A DNA stretch of 64,000 nt, taken from NCBI RefSeq assembly GCF_004216895.1, contig NZ_SGXE01000002.1, forward strand, positions 124,001-188,000, written 5' to 3'. This document shows positions 35,621 through 43,991 of the stretch, piece after piece (within the stretch, counting starts at the first letter, position 1; the number at the start of each line of letters is the position of its first letter). Below the pieces are notes generated by a model. The model did no database searches and was not told where the DNA came from. It saw nothing but the letters and a program-made list of their open reading frames with translations. A program made the translations under genes and the position numbers. This DNA comes from Aquimarina brevivitae. GTDB taxonomy: Bacteria; Bacteroidota; Bacteroidia; Flavobacteriales; Flavobacteriaceae.

Positions 35621-37043
35621 TAGCTTGCTATTGGCAGGTCTTTTTATGTTTCTGAGCAATATGAATATAGTTGCTCAAGAAATTATTGAAGATGAAGAAG
35701 AAAAAGAAGAAGAAGAGGTAGCTGAAGTAGAAAAGGCACCTCAGGATTTTAAGCGTATTAAAATTGATGGGGTTGCTGCGGTTATCGGGGAGCACGTAAT
35801 TTTGGATAGTGATGTAGCTATTGCATATCAACAATTAATTAGTGAAGGGGTATCCAAAAAGGATGTTAGTCAATGTGAGTTAGCAGGAAGCTTATTCGAA
35901 AATAAGTTGTACGCCCATCATGCTGTTCAAGATAGTATATTGGTGGCAGATGGAGAGGTCGATGCCATGGTTGATCAACAACTGGGATATATGACACAGC
36001 AGTTAGGAACTTTGGATAAGGTACTTAAGTTTTATAAAAAAGATAATATCGAAGACTTCAAAAAAGAACTTTTTGAAATCAATAAGGCAAACAAATTGGC
36101 CGATAAAATGCGTGCTACTATAGTGGAAACGGTAGAGGTAACCCCTGAAGAAGTTAGGGAGTTTTTTGATGACATACCAAAAGATGAAAGACCTTTATTC
36201 GGTACAGAATTAGAGTTGGCACAAATTATTATAGAACCCGAAATTCCGGAAGAAGAGGAACAAAAGGTTGTAGATCGACTAAATGAAATTAGAGCGGATA
36301 TCGTTGAAAATGGCTCAAGTTTTGCAACCAAAGCAGTATTATATTCTCAGGATCCAGGTTCTAAATCCACAGGAGGTAAGTATACTTTAAATAGAAAATC
36401 GGGGTTTGCGAAAGAGTTTAAAGATATGGCATTTAGTTTACCCGAAGGAGAGGTGAGTGAGCCCTTTAAAACTGAATTTGGTTGGCACATTTTAAAGGTG
36501 GATAAAATACGTGGTGAAGATGTGGATGTACGTCACTTACTATTAATACCTGAGGTAACTAGTGAAAGTGTGGAGAAGGCCAAAAAGCAAATTGATTCCA
36601 TAAGGAAGCAAATTGTAGGTGGTAAACTAGATTTTAAAGAAGCAGCAAGGAAATTTAGTGATGAAAAAGAAACTAAAGAAGACGGTGGTTTGTTGATTAA
36701 CCCAACAACAGGTGACACGCGTTTTGAACTTACTAAAATTGATCCTATATTGTATGACCAAGTGTCTAAGCTTAAAAATAACGAAGTGTCGTTGGTTATT
36801 CCAGATCAGGATAGACAAGGGCGCCAAAAGTTTAAGCTGATAACAGTATTGAATAGATATGATGAGCATATCGCAGATTATTCAAAGGATTATCTTAAAA
36901 TCAGAGAGTTAGCGCTTAGAAAAAAACAGATTGAGGCCATAAAAAAATGGCAGGAAGAGAAAATAATGGATACCTACATAAAAGTTAATGGCGAATACAG
37001 AGACTGCGATTTTAGCGGTAACTGGCTTAAAAAAGAAAAATAA
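35583..37043 (+). CDS. SurA-like peptidylprolyl isomerase
   Basis: A 486-residue periplasmic chaperone with a signal-like N-terminus, an acidic stretch (EDEEEKEEEEVAEVE), an N-terminal helical SurA part (VAAVIGEHVILDSDVAIAY) and two parvulin-type domains (about 210-305, with TKAVLYSQDPGSKSTGGKY and FGWHILKV; and about 315-410, with VRHLLLI and RKFSDEKETKEDGG). It assists outer-membrane protein folding. The start at 35583 overlaps the preceding gene; a second ATG at 35613 would give an N-terminus without positive charges. Confidence 0.82.
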   Translation: MQLKINSLKSMSNSLLLAGLFMFLSNMNIVAQEIIEDEEEKEEEEVAEVEKAPQDFKRIKIDGVAAVIGEHVILDSDVAIAYQQLISEGVSKKDVSQCELAGSLFENKLYAHHAVQDSILVADGEVDAMVDQQLGYMTQQLGTLDKVLKFYKKDNIEDFKKELFEINKANKLADKMRATIVETVEVTPEEVREFFDDIPKDERPLFGTELELAQIIIEPEIPEEEEQKVVDRLNEIRADIVENGSSFATKAVLYSQDPGSKSTGGKYTLNRKSGFAKEFKDMAFSLPEGEVSEPFKTEFGWHILKVDKIRGEDVDVRHLLLIPEVTSESVEKAKKQIDSIRKQIVGGKLDFKEAARKFSDEKETKEDGGLLINPTTGDTRFELTKIDPILYDQVSKLKNNEVSLVIPDQDRQGRQKFKLITVLNRYDEHIADYSKDYLKIRELALRKKQIEAIKKWQEEKIMDTYIKVNGEYRDCDFSGNWLKKEK

Positions 37044-37044
37044 T

Positions 37045-38001
37045 ATGTCAGACGACGTAGCGGCAGTAAAAAAACTGGTTCAAAAACACGGTGAACTCAA
37101 ATCTGAAATTGCAAAGGTTATTATTGGCCAGGAAAACGTAATCGATCAAATATTACTTTCCATCTTTTCAGGAGGTCACGCGCTATTGATAGGAGTACCG
37201 GGTTTGGCCAAAACACTTATGGTCAATACGATTTCTAAAGCATTGGGATTGGATTTTAAAAGAATTCAATTTACCCCGGATTTAATGCCGAGTGATATTT
37301 TAGGGAGTGAAATATTAGATGAATCACGTCATTTTAAATTTATAAAAGGACCGGTGTTCTCTAATATAATTCTAGCAGATGAAATTAATAGAACTCCTCC
37401 TAAAACACAGGCTGCGTTGTTAGAAGCTATGCAAGAACGTGCAGTAACTGTTGCAGGACAACATTATAAATTGGATTTACCCTATTTTGTATTGGCGACA
37501 CAAAACCCAATTGAGCAAGAAGGAACTTATCCTTTACCCGAAGCCCAATTGGACCGATTTATGTTTGCTATCGAATTGAAGTATCCAAGTTTTCAAGAAG
37601 AGGTGGATGTGGTAAAACAAACGACTAACGACGAAACCGTTACCATTAATCCTTTATTTTCAGCTCAAGAAATATTAGATTTTCAACATTTGATTAGAAG
37701 GATACCTGTTGCGGATAATGTAATTGAGTATGCCGTTAGTTTAGTGTCTAAAACCAGACCTTCAGGAGAATACGCTACCAATTTAGTGAACAATTATGTA
37801 GACTGGGGCGCAGGCCCTAGAGCATCACAAAATCTAATACTGGCTGCTAAAGCTCATGCAGCTATTCACGGTAAATTTTCGCCAGACAAAGAAGATGTCC
37901 AAGCTGTAGCCGTTGGTATTTTAAGACATCGAATTATAAAAAACTACAAAGCTGAGGCGGAAGGTATTACTATCGAACAGATTATAGAGGACTTATTTTA
38001 A
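37045..38001 (+). CDS. MoxR-family AAA+ ATPase
   Basis: A 318-residue MoxR ATPase (AAA_3). Walker A is GVPGLAKT, Walker B is ILADEINRT, and sensor/arginine regions EAMQERAVTV and FATQNPIEQEGTYPLPEAQLDRF-type motifs are complete. MoxR proteins often act with VWA-domain proteins as chaperones in complex assembly; no VWA gene follows here. Its last 45 bases are nearly duplicated 625 bases downstream (see the element at 38002-38626). Confidence 0.88.
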   Translation: MSDDVAAVKKLVQKHGELKSEIAKVIIGQENVIDQILLSIFSGGHALLIGVPGLAKTLMVNTISKALGLDFKRIQFTPDLMPSDILGSEILDESRHFKFIKGPVFSNIILADEINRTPPKTQAALLEAMQERAVTVAGQHYKLDLPYFVLATQNPIEQEGTYPLPEAQLDRFMFAIELKYPSFQEEVDVVKQTTNDETVTINPLFSAQEILDFQHLIRRIPVADNVIEYAVSLVSKTRPSGEYATNLVNNYVDWGAGPRASQNLILAAKAHAAIHGKFSPDKEDVQAVAVGILRHRIIKNYKAEAEGITIEQIIEDLF

Positions 38002-38065
38002 AAATAGATAGTCAAGACAATTTTTTTCTAGTTTACTAATATATAGAATAGAATTGTAAGTGTTT

Positions 38066-38097
38066 TTTGAAAAATGTTGGAAAGGGGTCTAACTTTG
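38066..38097 (+). promoter_or_regulatory. Promoter of the double-glycine peptide gene
   Basis: TTTG (38066-38069), 20 bases, TAACTTTG (38090-38097). It implies a leader of about 125 bases before the peptide start at 38227. Confidence 0.65.
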
Positions 38098-38226
38098 AAT
38101 GTCTAAAAAAAGGTTTGTTGCAGTTTTCTCAGGTATATTGGCATTATTGTATATCAACAACTAAATATTTTTACATCATTACATAAGAACAAGTGAACTA
38201 ACATTTGTTTTAAATTAAAATTTAAA

Positions 38227-38484
38227 ATGATAAGAAGATTATTTAGTGGCTTTAAAAAAAAGCAAATTGAACAAAAGAAAAATTTGACAGAAGATCAAGA
38301 AAGAGACTTTGAGTTGAATGATAGTCAATTGGAAGTAGTAAGCGGAGGCGTTCACGGCAATCCATCTTCGGCCAATACACAAGTTGCCCAAAACGGTGGA
38401 GGTAATAGCATTAATGGTTCACAAAGTATAAGGGTAGGTACAAATAGACCTTCAGAGCCAACTCAGCAACAAATGCCACATTAG
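38227..38484 (+). CDS. Double-glycine leader peptide (candidate secreted or RiPP peptide)
   Basis: An 85-residue peptide. Residues 1-41 form a leader: a basic start (RRLFSGFKKKQIEQKKN), an acidic helix (EDQERDFEL) and the processing motif LNDSQLEVVSGG (GG at 40-41), like double-glycine leaders cleaved by C39 peptidase transporters. The 44-residue core (VHGNPSSANTQVAQ..., ending QQQMPH) is rich in Asn, Gly, Ser and Gln and has no Cys, so no lanthionines or disulfides are expected. No transporter or modification enzyme is nearby. It lies inside the candidate insert behind moxR. Confidence 0.6.
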   Translation: MIRRLFSGFKKKQIEQKKNLTEDQERDFELNDSQLEVVSGGVHGNPSSANTQVAQNGGGNSINGSQSIRVGTNRPSEPTQQQMPH

Positions 38485-38557
38485 TATTTTTAATACTTAA
38501 TAAAGTTAGGACTAAATACAAAGTAAAAATCCTGATCGAGTATTAAAAAGGTTGGGT

Positions 38558-38626
38558 ATGATTAAAAAGTATAAAACCGAAGCGGAAGGTATTACTATCG
38601 AACAGATTATAGAAGACTTATTTTAA
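38558..38626 (+). pseudogene. Duplicated moxR 3' tail (22-codon remnant)
   Basis: An ATG-started frame of 22 codons whose last 15 residues equal the MoxR C-terminus (EAEGITIEQIIEDLF apart from upstream substitutions). The 45-base core differs from moxR by one synonymous base, while the first codons differ more (KKYKTEA against KNYKAEA). It looks like the displaced original end of moxR and is unlikely to make a functional protein. Confidence 0.7.
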
Positions 38627-38714
38627 AGTAAGATACCAAGTTAAACTTTTTCATTTTTTACCGGTCTAAGGATTAGAACGTTCGGTAAAGTAATAATCCT
38701 AAAAAAGTAAGAAA

Positions 38715-39086
38715 ATGAAAAAAGTAAGTTTAGTAATACTTCTAATTGTCTGTAATATATCTTTAACAGTTGCGCAGCAAAAAAGTAAGACAGATAAATC
38801 TGAATTGCGCGAATTGCGAAATGAATTGAATTGTACGTTATCTGCGGAACAAAAGGCGCAATTGCAATTTCAAAAGAAGCTAAGGCAACAGCACCTGCGA
38901 CAATTAAAAGTCACCTTTTCGGATCAACAGTATAAAATAGTTGAAAATAAAGAACTGTCTCGCTATGGTAAGCGAATGGCCTTGCAGCCGTTGTTAAATG
39001 AAGCTCAAAAGAAAATGATTTCAGCACATAAGGAATCCATGAAAGCAGAGCGTACTAAATTGATCACTACCTTCACGGCAGAATAA
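38715..39086 (+). CDS. Small exported helical protein, Spy/CpxP-like
   Basis: A 123-residue protein with a signal peptide (VILLIVCNISLTVAQQ) and a highly charged helical mature region (LRELRNELNCTLSAEQKAQ, FQKKLRQQHLRQL, ending KAERTKLITTF). The segments NCTLSAEQKAQ and PLLNEAQKK loosely recall the LTxxQ repeats of Spy/CpxP periplasmic chaperones, but the match is weak. It sits alone between the insert behind moxR and the acn promoter region. Confidence 0.55.
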   Translation: MKKVSLVILLIVCNISLTVAQQKSKTDKSELRELRNELNCTLSAEQKAQLQFQKKLRQQHLRQLKVTFSDQQYKIVENKELSRYGKRMALQPLLNEAQKKMISAHKESMKAERTKLITTFTAE

Positions 39087-39166
39087 AAAGAACTATATGA
39101 ACGTATGACAGAATTTAGAAAAGGTCAAAAACGGCAAGGCTAATAAAGTGGTATCAATAACAAAGA

Positions 39167-39196
39167 GAAAAAGCATAGTAAAAACTATGCTTTTCT
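39167..39196 (+). terminator. Hairpin terminator after the Spy-like gene
   Basis: AAAAGCATAG (39169-39178) and CTATGCTTTT (39185-39194) with a 6-base loop, then CT-rich bases. The A-stem-T pattern works on both strands. Confidence 0.7.
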
Positions 39197-39453
39197 GTAT
39201 TCTATATAATTTTCTTGGTGTTAAATCATAAAAAAACTACAACGTTTTCGTGAAATGTATAGTTTTAGGCATTCCAAATTTAATTTTTCTTAAAAAAACA
39301 CAATATAAACAGTGTTAAATTATAAACATCTCTAAATTAAGGGGGTAAAATTCTCAAATACTTAAAAACAAGACTATGTTTCGCATGGTTTAATAAAGTC
39401 CTTATAAATTCGTATTTTCGCAGGACTTTTCAAACAATAAAAAAAACAAAAAT
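39197..39453. promoter_or_regulatory. AT-rich leader region of the aconitase gene
   Basis: The remaining part of a 367-base spacer. A variant -7 box TATTTTCG lies at 39413-39420, 33 bases before the aconitase start. Otherwise I see only AT-rich sequence with no coding potential. Confidence 0.35.
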
Positions 39454-41724
39454 ATGGCATTTGATATCGACATGATAAAAAAGGTCTATAGTGAAGTTGC
39501 GGAGCGGGTTGATGCTGCTCGCGAAATCACAGGTAAACCTTTAACTCTAGCAGAGAAAATATTGTATTCACACTTATGGGATGGTAAGGCAGAAAAAGCA
39601 TTTACACGAGGTAAGGACTATGTGGATTTTGCACCAGATCGTGTCGCATGTCAGGATGCAACTGCTCAGATGGCACTTTTACAGTTTATGCACGCAGGTA
39701 AGCCAAAAGTTGCCGTTCCTACAACAGTGCATTGTGACCACTTAATTCAGGCAAAAGTTGGTGCTGAAGCAGATCTTAAAAGAGCAAATGAAAACAGTAA
39801 TGAAGTATTTGACTTCTTAGAGTCAGTATCTAATAAGTATGGTATAGGATTCTGGAAACCAGGAGCAGGAATAATACATCAAGTAGTTTTAGAAAATTAT
39901 GCGTTTCCGGGTGGTATGATGATCGGAACCGATTCTCATACCGTTAACGCGGGTGGCCTTGGGATGGTTGCTATAGGTGTTGGTGGAGCTGACGCGGTTG
40001 ATGTAATGGCAGGAATGCCTTGGGAATTAAAATTTCCAAAGCTTATTGGTGTTAAATTAACAGGAAAGCTTTCTGGTTGGACTGCGCCAAAGGATGTAAT
40101 TCTTAAAGTAGCAGATATACTAACTGTTAAAGGTGGTACAGGAGCTATCATTGAATATTTTGGAGAAGGTGCAACTTCTATGTCGTGTACTGGTAAAGGT
40201 ACTATCTGTAATATGGGTGCAGAAGTTGGAGCAACGACTTCTACATTTGGTTATGATGAGTCTATGGATAGATACCTTAGAGCAACAGATAGAGCAGATG
40301 TTGCGGACGCAGCTAATAAAGTAAAGGAATACTTAACAGCAGATCCAGAGGTATATGCAAATCCAGAGCAATATTTTGATCAAGTTATCGAAATTAATCT
40401 ATCTGAACTAGAACCGCACCTTAATGGTCCATTTACACCAGATTTAGCTACGCCTATCTCTAAGATGAGTGAAGTGGCTAAAGAAAATGATTGGCCATTA
40501 AACGTAGAGGTTGGACTTATAGGTTCTTGTACGAATTCTTCTTACGAAGATATCTCAAGAGCTGCTTCTTTAGCACAACAGGTATCTGATAAAAAACTGA
40601 AAACAAAATCTAAATTTACGATCACTCCAGGTTCTGAGCAAGTACGATATACTATTGAAAGAGATGGGTATATCGATACCTTCGATAAAATCGGGGCTAC
40701 CGTATTTGCCAACGCTTGTGGTCCTTGTATCGGAATGTGGGATCGTTATGGCGATAACGCTGCAGATGGTCCAAGAAATACAATAGTACATTCGTTCAAC
40801 CGAAACTTTGCAAAAAGAGCAGATGGTAACCCAAATACACTTGCGTTTGTAGGATCGCCAGAATTGGTAACTGCAATTGCAATTTCAGGGCGTTTAGACT
40901 TTAACCCATTAACCGATACATTAATTAATGAAGAAGGTGAAGAGGTTAGATTGGATGAGCCAAGAGGATACGAATTACCACCAGAAGGATTTGCCGTTGA
41001 GGATGCTGGATACATTGCTCCATTAGAAGATGGAACCGGAGTAGAAATTAAAGTGAGTTCGGATTCTGAAAGATTACAATTATTGGAGCCATTTGACCCC
41101 TGGGATGGTAAGAATATCACAGGTGCTAAATTATTGTTGAAGGCGTACGGAAAATGTACCACAGATCACATTTCTATGGCAGGTCCTTGGTTACGTTTTA
41201 GAGGGCATTTAGATAATATTTCTAATAACTGTTTTATAGGCGCTGTGAATGCGTTCAATAAGCAAACCAACTTCGTTAAGAACCAATTAAATGGAGAATA
41301 TGGTGGAGTTCCTGATGTACAACGTGTATATAAGGCTGAAGGTATTCCTACTGTTGTAGTTGGTGATCATAACTACGGTGAAGGTTCTTCAAGAGAGCAC
41401 GCTGCTATGGAACCACGTCACTTAGGGGTTCGTGCAGTAATCGTGAAGTCTTTTGCTCGTATCCACGAAACAAACCTTAAAAAACAAGGGATGTTAGGAC
41501 TTACTTTTGACAATGAAAATGATTACGATCTAATTCAAGAGGATGATACGTTCAACTTTATCGATCTAAATGAATTTGCACCAGATAAGCCTTTGCATAT
41601 AGAGGTAGTGCATGCTGATGGATCAAAAGATACGATCAAAGTAAATCACACGTACAATGCACAACAAATTGAGTGGTTTAAGGCAGGTTCTGCTTTGAAC
41701 TTAATCAAAAGACAAAATGCATAA
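39454..41724 (+). CDS. acn: Aconitate hydratase
   Basis: A 756-residue TCA-cycle enzyme that interconverts citrate and isocitrate with a [4Fe-4S] cluster. Cluster ligands are visible in [10 protein letters not shown] and [10 protein letters not shown]. The N-terminal substrate motifs are [13 protein letters not shown] and [14 protein letters not shown], and the C-terminal swivelling domain has [19 protein letters not shown] and [14 protein letters not shown]. The form resembles the mitochondrial-type aconitase found in Bacteroidota. A strong terminator follows. Confidence 0.96.
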   Translation: MAFDIDMIKKVYSEVAERVDAAREITGKPLTLAEKILYSHLWDGKAEKAFTRGKDYVDFAPDRVACQDATAQMALLQFMHAGKPKVAVPTTVHCDHLIQAKVGAEADLKRANENSNEVFDFLESVSNKYGIGFWKPGAGIIHQVVLENYAFPGGMMIGTDSHTVNAGGLGMVAIGVGGADAVDVMAGMPWELKFPKLIGVKLTGKLSGWTAPKDVILKVADILTVKGGTGAIIEYFGEGATSMSCTGKGTICNMGAEVGATTSTFGYDESMDRYLRATDRADVADAANKVKEYLTADPEVYANPEQYFDQVIEINLSELEPHLNGPFTPDLATPISKMSEVAKENDWPLNVEVGLIGSCTNSSYEDISRAASLAQQVSDKKLKTKSKFTITPGSEQVRYTIERDGYIDTFDKIGATVFANACGPCIGMWDRYGDNAADGPRNTIVHSFNRNFAKRADGNPNTLAFVGSPELVTAIAISGRLDFNPLTDTLINEEGEEVRLDEPRGYELPPEGFAVEDAGYIAPLEDGTGVEIKVSSDSERLQLLEPFDPWDGKNITGAKLLLKAYGKCTTDHISMAGPWLRFRGHLDNISNNCFIGAVNAFNKQTNFVKNQLNGEYGGVPDVQRVYKAEGIPTVVVGDHNYGEGSSREHAAMEPRHLGVRAVIVKSFARIHETNLKKQGMLGLTFDNENDYDLIQEDDTFNFIDLNEFAPDKPLHIEVVHADGSKDTIKVNHTYNAQQIEWFKAGSALNLIKRQNA

Positions 41725-41750
41725 TAAGTATTTATAATAGAATTGATAAA

Positions 41751-41780
41751 AAACTCCCGAAATCTTCGGGAGTTTTTTTT
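41751..41780 (+). terminator. Terminator of acn
   Basis: AAACTCCCGAA (41751-41761) and TTCGGGAGTTT (41765-41775) form a perfect 11-base stem with a 3-base loop, followed by a T run. Confidence 0.92.
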
Positions 41781-41798
41781 ATGCTCTTTACAAAATCG

Positions 41799-41825
41799 TA
41801 ATTTTGTGTATATGATACACCAAAA
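41799..41825 (+). promoter_or_regulatory. nrtR promoter -7 box overlapping an NrtR-type operator
   Basis: TAATTTTG (41799-41806) supplies the -7 box, and its TTTG begins the dyad TTTTGTGTA-N5-TACACCAAAA (41802-41825), which also covers the nrtR start codon. The same dyad type overlaps the -7 boxes of prs and the NAMPT gene. Autoregulation is inferred. Confidence 0.65.
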
Positions 41826-42492
41826 TATTAAAGTTGCAGTAGATGCAGTAGTTTTTGGATATAAGGAGAAAAGTCTTCATATTCTTTTGATTAAAAGAAA
41901 TGTTGAACCCTTTAAAAACTCCTGGGCGCTACCGGGTGGGTTAGTATTGGATACAGAAAGTCTGGAAGAGGCTGTTATTAGAGAGCTAAAAGAAGAAACT
42001 AATGTAACTGTTGATTATTTGGAACAGTTATATACGTTTGGAAAACCAACGCGTGATCCTAGAAATAGAGTGGTCAGTGTTACCTACTTTGCCTTGGTTA
42101 AACCAGAACATCATATTATCATTGCAGATACTGATGCAGATGAAGTAGACTGGTTTGATATCAACGACTTACCAGATCTAGCTTTTGACCATAGTAAAAT
42201 TTTGGATGTCGCCAGAACCAGGTTAAGAAATAAACTTACTTATGAGCCCGTAGGTTTTGATTTGCTAGCCGATAAGTTCTTGTTTTCTGATTTAGAAAAT
42301 TTATATAAAACGATTCTCGAAAAGGATATAGACCGAAGAAACTTTCGCAAAAAGATTTTAAGTTTCAATATACTCGAAGAGTTAGATGAAAAAGTATCCG
42401 AGGGTAGAGGAAGACCTGCAAACCTCTTCCGATTTAATAAAGAACAATACTTTAAGCATAAGAAAGAAGGTTTTCTTTTTGATATTAAATAA
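41812..42492 (+). CDS. nrtR: NrtR-type Nudix transcriptional regulator
   Basis: A 226-residue protein with an N-terminal Nudix domain and a C-terminal winged helix (KKILSFNILEELDEKVSEGRGRPANLFRFN...). NrtR binds ADP-ribose or related nucleotides and represses NAD-synthesis genes. The Nudix box is nearly complete: G43, E49, then R57-E58-L-K-E61-E62, with only the final Gly replaced by Asn. It may therefore still hydrolyse ADP-ribose. The start at 41812 follows the promoter. It heads the prs-LOG-kptA-NAMPT locus. Confidence 0.85.
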   Translation: MIHQNIKVAVDAVVFGYKEKSLHILLIKRNVEPFKNSWALPGGLVLDTESLEEAVIRELKEETNVTVDYLEQLYTFGKPTRDPRNRVVSVTYFALVKPEHHIIIADTDADEVDWFDINDLPDLAFDHSKILDVARTRLRNKLTYEPVGFDLLADKFLFSDLENLYKTILEKDIDRRNFRKKILSFNILEELDEKVSEGRGRPANLFRFNKEQYFKHKKEGFLFDIK

Positions 42493-42516
42493 TTACAGTC
42501 TCCTTGAATATTTTAA

Positions 42517-42526
42517 TTTGTGTAAT
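42517..42526 (+). promoter_or_regulatory. Upstream half-site TTTGTGTAAT before prs
   Basis: TTTGTGTAAT at 42517-42526 is the exact inverse of ATTACACAAA at 42580-42589, which is part of the main prs operator. The two sites bracket the prs promoter 54 bases apart, as in looping or double-site repression. Confidence 0.45.
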
Positions 42527-42541
42527 AACCACATAAATTAA

Positions 42542-42572
42542 TTGTGTAGTTTAAATTACTTATTTATATTTG
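42542..42572 (+). promoter_or_regulatory. prs promoter
   Basis: TTG (42542-42544), 20 bases, TATATTTG (42565-42572), 18 bases before the prs start. The TTTG of the -7 box is the first half of the operator at 42569-42589. Confidence 0.75.
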
Positions 42573-42589
42573 CGTATAAATTACACAAA
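42569..42589. promoter_or_regulatory. NrtR-type operator at prs
   Basis: TTTGCGTA-N5-TACACAAA, a 21-base dyad spanning the -7 TTTG to two bases before the prs ATG. It matches the sites at nrtR and the NAMPT gene. Binding here would block RNA polymerase directly. Confidence 0.65.
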
Positions 42590-42590
42590 T

Positions 42591-43412
42591 ATGAAATACC
42601 TTCATCTAGATCCCAGTTTTTCACCCTTTGATAGTTCTATTGCTTTTGAGGCATTTACCTTTAATGGAGGTGAGCCCCATATCAAAATTTTAGAGCCTAT
42701 CAGTGATCAAATTACGATTACTCACCGCATAAATTCGTTTGAGGACCTAGGGTTTATCCTGGTGGCTACTGATGCATTAAAACGAATGGGGGTTAAGGTA
42801 ATTAAGTTATTCATCCCTTATTTTCCTGCGGCCAGACAGGATAGAGTAATGGTGGCTGGTGAGCCATTGAGTGTTAAAGTATATGCAGACATCATAAATG
42901 CACAGCAGTATAATGAGGTGATTATTTTTGATCCACATTCTGAAGTTACACCCGCATTACTAAATAACGTTTCCGTTGTTAATAATTATGCTTTTGTAAA
43001 AAAATGCCTGGAAACTATTGAGGGGGATGTTGTACTAATTGCTCCCGATGGTGGTGCGCTGAAAAAGATTTATAAGGTGGCTGAATACCTGGGAGGAATT
43101 GAGGTAGTAGAATGTTCTAAGAAAAGAGATGTGAGGACAGGTCAGCTCTCAGGCTTTAGGGTATATGAAGAAGATTTATCTGGGAAACATTGTGTCATTG
43201 TAGATGATATCTGTGACGGAGGAGGTACATTTTTAGGATTGGCACAGGCCTTAAAGGATAAAAATGCAGCTAAACTAAGTTTAGTGGTAAGTCACGGAAT
43301 TTTTAGTAAAGGGTTTAAAGAATTAACAACAGCTTTTGATCAGGTATTTACTACCAATTCAGTTAGGAACCTACAAGAAGAAGGGGTAGTGCAAATTGAA
43401 GTGGTTGGATAA
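42591..43412 (+). CDS. prs: Short ribose-phosphate pyrophosphokinase
   Basis: A 273-residue PRPP synthetase-like protein: ribose-5-phosphate plus ATP gives PRPP. The catalytic flexible loop region reads ARQDRVMVAGEPLSVKVYAD (about 81-100), the ribose-5-phosphate part includes FDPHSEVTP, and the PRPP loop is VIVDDICDGGGTF. Housekeeping Prs is about 310 residues; this shorter kind resembles the accessory versions paired with NAMPT, including phage ones. It would supply PRPP for NMN synthesis by the NAMPT at 44756. Confidence 0.85.
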   Translation: MKYLHLDPSFSPFDSSIAFEAFTFNGGEPHIKILEPISDQITITHRINSFEDLGFILVATDALKRMGVKVIKLFIPYFPAARQDRVMVAGEPLSVKVYADIINAQQYNEVIIFDPHSEVTPALLNNVSVVNNYAFVKKCLETIEGDVVLIAPDGGALKKIYKVAEYLGGIEVVECSKKRDVRTGQLSGFRVYEEDLSGKHCVIVDDICDGGGTFLGLAQALKDKNAAKLSLVVSHGIFSKGFKELTTAFDQVFTTNSVRNLQEEGVVQIEVVG

Positions 43413-43454
43413 ACTGACATTTCAGCGAAAGCTGGAATCAAAAATGTTATTAGT

Positions 43455-43991
43455 ATGAAAAGATATGCAGCACTTTTTGGGGGTTCAGGTAAAGATAAAA
43501 CTACCTTAGAATATAACGATACTGTTAAAATAGGAAGATTGTTAGCCGATATGGGTTATGTTGTTAAAAATGGTGGCTATGGTGGTATGATGGAGGCTGT
43601 TTCCTATGGTGCGCTACAACAGGGAGGAGAGGTAATCGGAGTTACTTGTAAACAAGTTGGAACAATTGAAGGTAATGATTTTTTGACCCAAACTATAGTT
43701 ACTGAGGATTTGTACGATAGACTTAAGGTTTTAATCAATAATACTGAGCTTTTTATTGTGCAAAAAGGAGGTATCGGGACACTTTCAGAAGTTTTTCTGG
43801 TTCTAGATATTTTAAGAAAAGAACCAATAGCAAACAGACCTATGATGTTTTTTGTTGGTGATGCCTGGAAAAAAGTTATTGAGGTAGTTAAAAAACAATT
43901 ACTTCCTGGTTATGAATACGAACTATTCCAAATAGTTGATGGATTTGAAGAATTAAAACTAGTGTTGAATTCAAATGAAATCAGAATATAA
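43455..43991 (+). CDS. LOG-family (SLOG) phosphoribohydrolase-like protein
   Basis: A 178-residue Rossmann protein of the LOG / TIGR00725-like group. It shows the nucleotide motif NGGYGGMMEAVSYGA (39-53) and the catalytic motif GGIGTLSE (105-112); the usual PGGxGTxxE has Lys in place of Pro. Family members cut the N-glycosidic bond of nucleoside 5'-monophosphates. In this context it might act on NMN or AMP, but that is inference. Its end overlaps the kptA start by 17 bases, so the two are coupled. Confidence 0.75.
   Translation: MKRYAALFGGSGKDKTTLEYNDTVKIGRLLADMGYVVKNGGYGGMMEAVSYGALQQGGEVIGVTCKQVGTIEGNDFLTQTIVTEDLYDRLKVLINNTELFIVQKGGIGTLSEVFLVLDILRKEPIANRPMMFFVGDAWKKVIEVVKKQLLPGYEYELFQIVDGFEELKLVLNSNEIRI

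Larger units (their letters stand above)
38002..38626. mobile_element. Candidate 625-bp insert at the moxR 3' end
   Basis: Bases 37957-38001 (moxR tail) and 38582-38626 are 45-base direct repeats with one difference (GAG against GAA), offset by exactly 625 bases. The insert holds a promoter, a double-glycine peptide gene, and an 11-base inverted pair TTTTTAATACT (38487-38497) / AGTATTAAAAA (38539-38549). The layout resembles an integrative element that replaced the moxR 3' end with its own copy and pushed the old one downstream, but no integrase is present. A simple duplication is the alternative. Confidence 0.5.

Noticed and set aside
38227..38484. Class I/II lanthipeptide precursor
   Set aside because: The core has no Cys and no Lan enzyme is present; only the double-glycine leader can be supported.
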